Assembly: GCF_020532645.1 (NCBI RefSeq)
Contig: NZ_JAJAUZ010000043.1
Location: 1-64,000 of the forward strand
DNA from: Streptomyces bambusae
GTDB lineage: Bacteria > Actinomycetota > Actinomycetes > Streptomycetales > Streptomycetaceae
DNA length: 64,000 nucleotides
Direction of reading: 5' to 3'
The translations under genes and the position numbers were made by a program. The notes under the pieces are model-generated. The model was not told where the DNA came from and made no database searches. It saw only the letters and a list, made by a program, of their open reading frames with translations. This document shows positions 7,687 to 24,800 of the stretch, piece by piece (within the stretch, counting starts at the first letter, position 1; each line of letters starts with the position of its first letter).

Positions 7687-9270
7687 ATGATCCTTCAGGG
7701 AAAGCGGGTCGACCTGCCCGCGGCACCCGTCGTCCACCAGCGGTTCGAGGCGCACGCCGCGGCCACCCCCGACGCCGTCGCCGTCTTCTGGGCCGGCCAG
7801 GAGGTGACGTACGCGGAGCTGAACGCGAAGGCGAACCGTTTCGCCCAGTTCCTCTTCGCCCGCGGAATCGGCCGGGGCGCGAAGGTCGGCGTCTGCCTCG
7901 ACTACTCGACCGACATGCTCGTCGCGATCCTCGGCACGCTGAAGGCCGGCGCGGCGTACGTGCCGTTCGACCCGGCGTACCCGTCGGCCCGCCTCCAGCT
8001 GCTGCTGGGCCAGGTGCCCGACCTCGCCCTGATCGTGGCCTCCCCGGCCACCGCCGGCATGGTCGAGACGGCGGACGCCGAGATCGTCGACCTCCAGGAG
8101 ATGGCCGGGCAGCTGGAGAACCTGCCGGCGACCGCCCCCGACGTCACCGTCACCGGCGACGACATCTGCTACGCGGTCTTCACGTCCGGCTCGACCGGCA
8201 CGCCGAAGCTCACCGCCGTGCGCCACGAGGGCTGGTTCAACCTCATGAACTGGCTGACCCTCGAATACGGCCTGCACAGCGGCTCGAACCACCTCGTGGT
8301 CAGCGCGTTCGGCTTCGACCTCTCGCAGCGCAGCCTGATGACGCCGCTGTTCTGCGGCGCCACCCAGAACCTGATGGCCAGCCGCAACTTCGACGCGATG
8401 ATGGCCTACCGGATGCTGACCGAGCGCGGCATCCGCGTGGTGCACTGCGCCTCCAGCACCCTCTACCTGCTGATCGACTGGGAGAACGCCCGCCGCGGCG
8501 ACGCGCTCACCCGCCTCGACTACGTCCTCTTCGGCGGCGAGGCCCTCAAGGTCGAGCGGCTCCTCGAGTGGCAGGCCCGCGAGGGCAACACCTGCACCCT
8601 GCTGCACCAGTACGGCGTCGCCGAGTGCACCGACGTCGCCACCTCGTACGACCTCGGCGCCTACCGCACCGGCGAGCACCCGGTGCCGCCGGTCGGCACC
8701 CCGGCGTACAACACCGACATCCACCTCCTCGACGAGGAGCTGCGCCACGTCGCGGCCGGCGAGCAGGGCGAGATCTGCATCGCGGGCGCCAGCGTCGGCA
8801 AGGGCTACCTCAACAACGGCCCCGAGAACGCCAAGTTCACGACCATCGAGGTCGACGGGCAGCCGCTGCGCGTCTACCGCACCGGCGACCGCGGCCACGT
8901 CAACGAGGCCGGCGAGCTGGTCGTCCTCGGCCGCATCGACGCCCAGGTGAAGGTGCGCGGCATGCGCATCGACCCCACCGACATCGAGCGCGCGCTGGCC
9001 CGCCTCGACGGAGTCCGCGAGGCCGCCGTGGCCATCGCGTACACCGAGGCCGGCGAGGCCGAGCTGATCGCGTTCACCGTCCCGGCCGGGGCCGACCTGG
9101 CCGCGGACGCCCTGCGCAGCGGCCTCCTGGAGACCCTGCCGCGGAACATGGTGCCCGCCCACTTCGTGAACGTGCCGCGGCTCCCGCTGAGCCCGCACGG
9201 GAAGGTCGACCGCGTCGCGCTGGTCGACGCCCACCGGAAGCAGAACGCCGCCGGCGGCCTCGCCGCCTGA
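7687..9270 (+). CDS. Stand-alone NRPS adenylation enzyme
   Basis: A free A domain (527 aa) that should activate an amino or other carboxylic acid and load it on a carrier in trans, most simply the carrier protein that follows. A-domain motifs run in order: LTYAEL-like VTYAELNAKANR, FTSGSTGTPK at about residue 165, the Asp of the amino-acid pocket in FGFDLSQ (Asp211), the YGVAECTD block, YRTGDRG, GRIDAQVKVRGMRID and the catalytic lysine in HGKVDR (Lys506). Two points are unusual. The A3 motif reads TPKLT instead of the normal PKGV, and the pocket residues I extract (D-L-R-S-L-G-Q-D-V-K, by eye) match no code I know, so I do not name the substrate. The ATG has GGAG 10 bases upstream. Confidence 0.9.
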   Translation: MILQGKRVDLPAAPVVHQRFEAHAAATPDAVAVFWAGQEVTYAELNAKANRFAQFLFARGIGRGAKVGVCLDYSTDMLVAILGTLKAGAAYVPFDPAYPSARLQLLLGQVPDLALIVASPATAGMVETADAEIVDLQEMAGQLENLPATAPDVTVTGDDICYAVFTSGSTGTPKLTAVRHEGWFNLMNWLTLEYGLHSGSNHLVVSAFGFDLSQRSLMTPLFCGATQNLMASRNFDAMMAYRMLTERGIRVVHCASSTLYLLIDWENARRGDALTRLDYVLFGGEALKVERLLEWQAREGNTCTLLHQYGVAECTDVATSYDLGAYRTGEHPVPPVGTPAYNTDIHLLDEELRHVAAGEQGEICIAGASVGKGYLNNGPENAKFTTIEVDGQPLRVYRTGDRGHVNEAGELVVLGRIDAQVKVRGMRIDPTDIERALARLDGVREAAVAIAYTEAGEAELIAFTVPAGADLAADALRSGLLETLPRNMVPAHFVNVPRLPLSPHGKVDRVALVDAHRKQNAAGGLAA

Positions 9271-9341
9271 CCCGGGCGCATTCCGGAAACCGGCGCATCC
9301 CCAAAACCCGGCGAATTCACCGGACAAACGAGAGAGCTGTG

Positions 9342-9575
9342 ATGACGACTGTCGAGAGCGTGCGCGCCATTTGGTGCCGGGAACTCCAGGCCGAGGACAT
9401 TTCCGTCGACGACGACTTCTTCGCCCTGGGCGGCCAGTCCCTGATCATGGTCAAGATCCAGGGGGCCTTCCTGGACGAGCTGGGCGTCGAGGTCCCGATG
9501 GACCAGATGTTCCTCAACTCCACGGTGGCGTCGATCTCGGCGTACATCGACTCCCAGGCCGTCCGGGCCGCCTGA
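9342..9575 (+). CDS. Stand-alone peptidyl carrier protein (PCP-1)
   Basis: A 77-aa carrier protein whose phosphopantetheine site is the Ser in FALGGQSLIMVK. The preceding SVDDDFFALGG is the usual carrier consensus. The start ATG has GAGAGAG just upstream and gives a compact protein. It follows the stand-alone A gene by 71 bases and precedes an FAD-dependent oxidoreductase by 250 bases. A free A, a free PCP and an oxidase is a common arrangement for modifying an amino acid while it is tethered to the carrier, before transfer to the assembly line. Which amino acid is carried cannot be told from the sequence. Confidence 0.93.
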   Translation: MTTVESVRAIWCRELQAEDISVDDDFFALGGQSLIMVKIQGAFLDELGVEVPMDQMFLNSTVASISAYIDSQAVRAA

Positions 9576-9614
9576 CCCGGTCCGGCCCCGGCCGTCCCCG
9601 CCGGCGGACGCGTC

Positions 9615-9642
9615 GCCGTGTCTCGCCGGCGGGACACGGCGC
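9615..9642. promoter_or_regulatory. 28-bp near-perfect palindrome downstream of PCP-1 (terminator or operator)
   Basis: CGCCGTGTCTCGCC is followed directly by its complement with a single mismatch. The central 16 bp, GTCTCGCCGGCGGGAC, differ by one base from the palindrome GTCCCGCCGGCGGGAC found twice at 38928-39025. It could end the mbtH-PCP transcript, but the lack of a loop and the shared core favour a protein-binding site. Confidence 0.5.
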
Positions 9643-9672
9643 GGCGGAGGGTTTCCGCTGTCGCCGGTCCTG

Positions 9673-9736
9673 TTCATCCCGCAATTGCGGGTCGCTAGCA
9701 TCGAATTCATGCCGGTTCGCGGAATGTGATTCCGCG
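9673..9736 (+). promoter_or_regulatory. Candidate promoter with embedded palindromes upstream of the FAD-NRPS operon
   Basis: A possible -35 (TTCATC, 9673-9678) and -10 (TAGCAT, 9696-9701) are separated by 17 bp, the right spacing for a housekeeping-type promoter. A perfect 14-bp palindrome, CCCGCAATTGCGGG (9678-9691), fills most of the spacer. A second inverted repeat, CGCGGAAT-GTG-ATTCCGCG (9718-9736), lies just after the expected start of transcription. The layout suggests operator sites. The AT-richness of these sites stands out against the surrounding DNA. Confidence 0.45.
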
Positions 9737-9825
9737 TCGCAGGCCCTCCCCGAAATACCCCTGGCTCATCCGGTTGCGGCTGCGCTGAGGCAAAAACATC
9801 AACTGTCAAGAAAGGCGTAGGCGCC

Positions 9826-11013
9826 ATGTACGACGTGATTGTCATCGGTGCCCGTTGTGCGGGTTCGCCGACGGCCATGCTCTTCGCGCGGCAGGGATAC
9901 CGCGTCCTCCTCCTGGAGAAGGCGCGCTTCCCGCAGGACACCCTGTCCTCGCACTACCTGCACATGCAGGGCGTGTCGCTGCTCAACCGCTGGGGTCTGC
10001 TGGACAAGATCCGCAACGCCGGCTGCAAGCCCATCACCAAGCAGGTCTACGAGGGTCCCGGCGTCCGCATCGAGGGCTTCTCGCTGCCGATGGACGGCCT
10101 CACCGAGACGTACGCCCCGCGGCGCTACGTCCTGGACCCGCTGCTCGCCGAGGGCGCGGTCGAGGCCGGCGTGGACTTCCAGCAGGGCTGCGCCGTCAAC
10201 GACCTGCTGTGGGAGGACGACCGCGTGGTCGGCGTCCGCTACACGACCCCCGGCGGCGGCGAGGCGACCGAGCGCGCCCGCCTGGTCGTCGGCGCCGACG
10301 GCATGCGCTCGCTGGTCGCCCGCAAGGCCGGCGCCGAGTACACCATCGAGCACGCCCGCCAGACCTGCACGTACTACAGCTACTGGTCCGGCGTCCCGTC
10401 GGACTTCGAGCTGTACGAGCGGCCGGGCCGCTGGATCGGCGTGCTGCCGACCAACAACGACCTCACCCTGCTCATGGCCTACTTCCCGCAGGCCGACTTC
10501 GGCGCCGTCCGCAAGGCCGTCGAGCCCGCCTACCTCGACGCGTTCCGCACCACCGCGCCCGAGCTGTGGGAGCGCATGCAGGAAGGCGAGCGCGTCGAGC
10601 AGCTCTACGGCACCGGCCACCAGGACAACTACTTCCGCAAGGCCTACGGCCCCGGCTGGGCGCTCGTCGGCGACGCGGTCAACCACAAGGACTCCATCAC
10701 CGCCCGCGGCATCACGGAGGCCTTCGTCCAGGCGCAGAACCTCACCGAGTACATCGGCCAGGACCTGCACGACGACGACAAGCTCAAGTCGGCCCTGCGC
10801 CGCTACGAGAACGAGCTGGGCAACGAGGCGCTGCACCACTACCAGGGCGCCCTCAACGTGGCCGAGCTCAAGCCCGAGGGCCGCGTCGACATGCTCAAGA
10901 AGCTGGTCGGCCACCAGGAGCACATCGACCGCTACTTCTCGACGCTGTCGGGCGCCTGCTCCATCGACGACTTCTACAACGACGAACTCCTGACCCTGCT
11001 CGACCAGAGCTGA
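9826..11013 (+). CDS. FAD-dependent oxidoreductase/monooxygenase
   Basis: A 395-aa flavoprotein of the NAD(P)/FAD-dependent monooxygenase and reductase superfamily. The N-terminal dinucleotide fold is seen in DVIVIGARCAGSPTAMLFARQGYRVLLLEK, with the GxRxAG form of the motif found in halogenase/reductase-like members. The second FAD motif is ALVGDAVNHKDSITARGI. There is no Trp-rich halogenase signature. Likely roles are oxidation of a carrier-bound amino acid made by the neighbouring A/PCP pair (for example N- or C-hydroxylation or desaturation) or of the finished chain; the sequence does not decide. It starts the large operon, 47 bases before NRPS1, and has its own candidate promoter upstream. 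Confidence 0.8.
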   Translation: MYDVIVIGARCAGSPTAMLFARQGYRVLLLEKARFPQDTLSSHYLHMQGVSLLNRWGLLDKIRNAGCKPITKQVYEGPGVRIEGFSLPMDGLTETYAPRRYVLDPLLAEGAVEAGVDFQQGCAVNDLLWEDDRVVGVRYTTPGGGEATERARLVVGADGMRSLVARKAGAEYTIEHARQTCTYYSYWSGVPSDFELYERPGRWIGVLPTNNDLTLLMAYFPQADFGAVRKAVEPAYLDAFRTTAPELWERMQEGERVEQLYGTGHQDNYFRKAYGPGWALVGDAVNHKDSITARGITEAFVQAQNLTEYIGQDLHDDDKLKSALRRYENELGNEALHHYQGALNVAELKPEGRVDMLKKLVGHQEHIDRYFSTLSGACSIDDFYNDELLTLLDQS

Positions 11014-11060
11014 GTCCGACCCCCCTGCCGCTCACTGGTTTTGCCGATTTTGGAGAGAAA

Positions 11061-18830
<7,770 letters not shown>

Positions 18831-18845
18831 TCAGGAGTCACCTCG

Positions 18846-21800
18846 ATGATCCCGTTGTCCTTCGCACAGCGCCGGCTGTGGTTCCTCCACCGACTGGAAG
18901 GCCCGTCTGCGACCTACAACATCCCGTTCGTCCTGCGCCTGGAAGGGCCGCTGGACACGGCGGCCCTGGCGGCGGCCGTGACGGATGTCGTCACCCGGCA
19001 CGAGAGTCTGCGGACCCTCGTCGTCGAGAACGCGGACGGCACTCCGGAGCAGAGAATCCTGCCCCCGGAGGAGGCCCCCCTCCAGTTCCGGGTGGTCGAC
19101 GTGGCCCCGGACGCGGTGGAGTCCACCGCCAACGAGGCCGCGTGCGAAGGCTTCGACCTGGACACCGAGCTCCCCCTGCGCACCACCGTCCTGCGCGTCT
19201 CCGAGCAGGAGCACGTGCTGGTGTTCGTGTTCCACCACATCGCCGCGGACGGGGCGTCCATGGCGCCCTTCATGCGGGACTTCCTGTCGGCGTACGCGGC
19301 CCGCACCGAGGGCCGCGCCCCCGGCTGGGAGCCGCTGCCCATCCAGTACAAGGACTACACGCTGTGGCAGCGGGAGGTCCTCGGCGACGAGGACGACCCG
19401 CAGAGCGTCGCCGCGGCCCAGCTCGACTACTGGCGCAGGGAACTCGCGGACGTCCCGCAGCCGGTCCAGCTCCCGCTGGACCGGCCGCGGCCGACCTCCG
19501 CGAGCCACCAGGGCGGCCACGTCGACTTCACCCTGGACGCCGACCTGCTGGCCGGCGTGCAGAAGCTCGCCGGCGGCCGCGGCGCCACCGCGCCCATGGT
19601 CGCCCAGGCCGTCCTCGCCGTCCTCCTGCACCACCTGGGCGCCGGCAACGACCTGACCATCGGCAGCCCCATCGAGGGCCGCGCCGACGAGCAGCTCGAC
19701 GACCTCATCGGCTTCTTCGCCAACACCTGGGTGCTGCGCGTCGACCTGTCCGGCAACCCGTCCTTCGGCGACCTGCTGGAGCAGGTCCGGGACCGGGCGC
19801 TGGCCGCCTACGACAACCAGGACGTGCCCTTCGAGCGGCTCGTCGAACTGCTCAGCCCCGACCGCACCACCGCGTACCAGCCGCTCTTCCAGACCATGCT
19901 GGCCTGGCAGTTCGAGTGGTCGCAGATCGAGATCCCGGGCCTCAAGCTCACGCCCGTCCCGGCGGGCACCGGCACCGCCAAGTTCGACCTGTTCTTCAAC
20001 ATCGTCCCGGCCCCCGGCGGCGGCGCCATCGGCCGCCTGGAGTACGCCACCGAGCTGTTCGACCACGGCACCGCCGAGGGCCTCGTCGACCGCTACGTCC
20101 GCGTGCTGCGCCAGGTCGTCGCCGACTCCACGACCCGCCTGGGCGCCGTGGACGTCCTCACCGACGCCGAGCACAACTGGCTCACCAAGCTCAACGAGAC
20201 GACCGCCCCCGTTCCGGCCGGCACCGTCCACGGACAGGTCGCCGCACAGGCCGCCCTGACCCCGGACGCCACCGCCGTCGTCGCCGGGCCGACCGAGCTG
20301 ACCTACCGCGAGCTCGACGAGCGCGCCGCCCGGCTCGCCGCCGTGCTCCGCGAGCACGGCGTCGGCCCCGACGTGCTCACCGCCGTCGCGCTGCCGCGCA
20401 CCGCCGACCTGGCGGTCGCCCTGCTGGCCGTGCTCAAGGCCGGCGGCGCGTACCTGCCGATCGACCCCAACTACCCGTCCTCGCGCATCGGCCTCCTGCT
20501 GGAGACCGCCGCGCCCGCGCTGGTGCTCACCGACGCCGTGGCCGCCGCCACCGTCGAGGCGAGCCGGGCCCCCGTGCTGCGCCTGGACACGCTGGACCTC
20601 ACGGGTCCGGCCGCCCCGCTGCCCGAGGCCGCCACCGCGCCCGACCACCTCGCGTACGTGATGTTCACGTCGGGCTCGACTGGCACCCCCAAGGGCGTCG
20701 CCATCACCCACGCCGGCGTCGTCAACGGCGTCCGCGACCTGCGCCGCACCGTGCAGGCCGAGGCCGGCTCCCGGATGCTCGCCGCGACCTCCGTCAACTT
20801 CGACGTCTCCGTCTTCGAGATCTTCACCGCGCTCACCACCGGCGCGACCGTCGAGATCGTCCGCGACGTCCTCGAACTCGCCGAGCGCGACAACTGGACG
20901 GGCACCACCGTGTCCGCCGTTCCCTCGGTGTTCTCCGCCCTGCTCGACCAGGTCGCCGCCGGCGGCCCGCGCCTGGACATCGGCACCGTCGTGTTCGCCG
21001 GCGAAGCCCTCTCCGCCGACCTCGTCGGCAAGGTCCGCACCGTGCTGCCCGGCACCCGCGTCGTCAACGCGTACGGCCAGACGGAGAGCTTCTACGCCAC
21101 CACCCACACCGTCCCCGAGGCCGCCGACGGCACCGGAGCGGTCCCGGTCGGCCAGCCGCTCGCCAACATGCGCGCGTACGTCCTGGGCCCCGAGCTGACC
21201 CCCGTCGCCCCCGGCGTCATCGGCGAGCTGTACGTCGCCGGCCTGGTGGCCCGCGGCTACCACGGCAACGGCGCCGTCACCGCAGAGCGGTTCGTCGCCT
21301 GCCCGTTCGGCGAGCCCGGCACCCGCATGTACCGCACCGGCGACCTCGCCCAGTGGGACGCCGACGGACAGCTGAAGTACGCCGGCCGCGCCGACGGCCA
21401 GGTCAAGGTCAACGGCATCCGCGTCGAGCCCACCGAGATCGAGACCGTCATCGGCCGTCACCCGGCCGTCGGCCAGATCGCCGTCACCGTCCGCCCGGAC
21501 CACCACGGCACCGCCCGCCTCGTCGGCTACGTGGCACCCGCCGGCCCCGACACCGCCGTCTCCGAGTCCGACCTGCGCAAGTTCGCCGCCCAGGGCCTGC
21601 CGGACTACATGGTGCCCGCCGTGTTCGTCGTCCTCGACCGGCTGCCGCTCAACGCGAACGGCAAGCTGGACCGGGCCGCCCTCCCCGAGCCGGAGTTCAC
21701 CGGCGCCCAGTACCGGGCGCCGCGCACCGAGGCCGAGCGGATCCTCGCCGAGGTGTACGCCGACGTCCTCGGCACCGAGCAGGTCGGCATCGACGACGAC

Positions 21801-24800
21801 TTCTTCACCAGCGGCGGCGACAGCATCCGCTCCATCCAGGTCGTCGCCCGCGCCAAGACCCGCGGCGTCCTCGTCAGCACCCGCGAGATCTTCGAGCAGC
21901 GCACCGTCGCCCGCCTCGCCGAACTCGTCGAGGGCCGCGAGGAGGAGGAGCGGATCGTCCTCGCCGAGCTGCCCGGCGGCGGCGTGGGCCCGGCCCCGCT
22001 GCCCCCGACCGCGGCACACGTCCTCTCACTGGGCGGAGGCATCGGCCGGTTCTGCATGTCCGCGCTGCTCACCCTGCCCGCGGACATCGACCGCACCGGC
22101 CTGGTCGCCACCCTCCAGGCCGTCCTCGACCGGCACGACGTGCTGCGCTCCCGCCTCGACCGGGCCGGCGACAGCCTGCTCATGCAGCCCGCCGGCAGCG
22201 TCGACGCCGCGGCCCTCGTCCACGAGGTCCGCTACGACGGCGCCGACGTGCAGGCCGAACTCGACGCGGCTGCCGACCGGCTCGACCCGGACGCCGGCGT
22301 CATGGCCCAGTTCGTGTGGCTGACCTCCGACGCGGAGGCCGACCGCCTGCTCGTCGTCCTGCACCACCTGGTCGTCGACGGCGTGTCCTGGCGCATCCTG
22401 GTGCCCGACTTCGCCGCCGCCTGGCAGCGCGTCCGCGACGGCCTCGCCCCCGCGGCCGCACCCGAGAGCACCTCGCTGCGCCGCTGGATGCACGCCCTCG
22501 CCGACGAGGCCGCCACCCCCGCGCGGGTCGCCGAACTGGACCGGTGGCAGGAGATCCTCGGCGGCGACGAGCCCGTGCTCGGCGCCCGCGACGTGGACCC
22601 CGCCACCGACGTCACCGCCACCGTCGACACCCTGCGCATCCAGGTGCCCGCCGACGTCACCGCCGCCCTCCTCGACACGGTGCCCGCCGTGTTCCGCAGC
22701 GGCGTCGACGACGGCCTGCTCACCGGCCTCGCACTGGCGCTCGCCCAGTGGCGCCGCAGCCGCGGCACCGCCGGCGACTCCACCCTGGTCCGGCTGGAGG
22801 GCCACGGCCGCGAGGACCACCTCGTGCCCGGCGCCGACCTGTCCGGCACCGTCGGCTGGTTCACCGCCATGTACCCGGTCAAGCTCGACCTCGCCGGCAT
22901 CGACCTCGCCGACGCGTTCGCCGGCGGCGCCGCCGCCGGCCGGGCCGTCAAGGCCGTCAAGGAGCAGCTGCGCGCCGTCCCCGACAACGGCATGGGCTAC
23001 GGCCTGCTGCGCCGGCTCAACCCGGAGACCGCAGGCGCGCTCGCCGGCCTGCCGGAGCCCCGGATCGGCTTCAACTACCTGGGCCGGGCGTCCGCCGCCG
23101 ACATCCCCGAGGAGCTCCGCGGCCTCGGCTGGGCCCCGGACACCACCCACCAGGACCTGATCGCCGCAGCCGACGCCGACATGCCCGTGCTGTCCGCGCT
23201 GGAGATCAACGCGGTCGCCACCGGCACCCCCGCCGGCGAGGAACTGACCGCCTACTTCGGCTTCCCGACCGGCGTCCTCACCCGCGACGAGGTCACCGAG
23301 CTGGCCGCCCTGTGGGTCGAGGCGCTGACCGCCCTGGCGCGGCACGCCGCCACCCCCGAGGCCGGCGGCCTCACCCCGAGCGACGCCCCGCTGGTCCAGG
23401 TCGGCCAGCAGGAGATCGACGGCTGGGAGGCGCAGTTCGGCAAGCTGTCCCGGATCTGGCCGACCACCCCGGTCCAGTCCGGCATGCTCTTCCACACCAT
23501 GCTGGGCGCCGCGTCCTCGTACGACGCGTACCACATGCAGCTGGTCTTCCACCTGGCCGGCGAGGTCGAGCCCGGCCGGATGCAGCGCGCCGCCCAGGCC
23601 CTGATCGCCCGGCACGGCATCCTGCGCGCCGCGTTCGTCAACCGGGCCGACGGCGACGTCGTCCAGGTCGTGCCCGAGTCGGTCACGCTGCCCTGGCAGC
23701 ACCTCGACCTGACCGGCCTCGACGAGGAGACCCGCACCGAGCAGTTCGAGGCGTTCCTCGCCGAGGACCAGGCCGCCCACTTCGACGTGGCGAACCCGCC
23801 GCTGATCCGGATGGCCCTGGTCTTCCTGGAGTCCGGCCGCGCCGAACTCGTCATGACCGCCCACCACGTCCTGATCGACGGCTGGTCCATGCCGCTGCTC
23901 ATGCAGGACCTGCTGCTGCTCTACGCGGCCGACGGCGACCGCTCCGGCCTGGCCGCGACCCGCGACTTCGGCGAGTTCCTCACCTGGCGCGCCCGCCAGG
24001 ACCAGGAGGAGACCGCCCGCGTCTGGTCGCAGGAGCTGGCCGGCGTCGAGGAGCCGACGCTGCTCGCACCCGGCTCCGAGGGCAAGGGCGAAGGCGTCGC
24101 ACAGATCGAGCTGGCCCTCCCCGAGGAGCAGGCCCGCACCCTGGGCCGCCGCGCCACCGAACTGGGCGTCACCATCAACACCCTCGTGCAGGGCGCCTGG
24201 GCGCTGCTGCTCGGCCAGCTCGCCGGCCGCGGCGACGTGGTGTTCGGCGCCACCGTCTCCGGCCGCCCGCCGGCCGTCACCGACATCGACTCCATCGTCG
24301 GCATGTTCATCAACACGCTGCCGGTGCGCGTCGAGTACGGACCCGGCGACACCCTCGCCGAGGTCCTGACCCGCCTGCAGAGCCGGCAGGCCGGCCTGCT
24401 GGACCACCACTACTACGGCCTGACGGAGATCCAGCAGTCGGTGGGGCTCAAGTCCCTCTTCGACACGCTGGTCGTCTTCGAGTCGTACCCGGTCGACGAG
24501 GAGGGCATCAGCGCCGCCTCCGACGCCGCCGACGGCATCACCTTCACCGGGCTGCGCGCCGCCACCGGCACCAACTACCCGGTGACCCTGATGGCCGCCG
24601 CCGCACCGCACCTCCAGCTCATCCTCCAGTACACGCAGGGCGTCTTCGGCGAGGACTCCGTGCAGGCGCTCGGGGACCGCCTCCTGCGGATCCTCGCGCA
24701 CCTCGCGGCCGACCCGAAGACCCTGGTCGCGCAGGTCGACATCCTCGACCCGGCGGAACGCGACCTGCTGCTCGGCGCGTACAACGCGACCGCCGTCGAC

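Noticed and set aside
9826..11013. FAD oxidoreductase as a flavin-dependent halogenase
   Set aside because: The N-terminal motif is halogenase-like, but I cannot find the WxWxIP halogenase signature.
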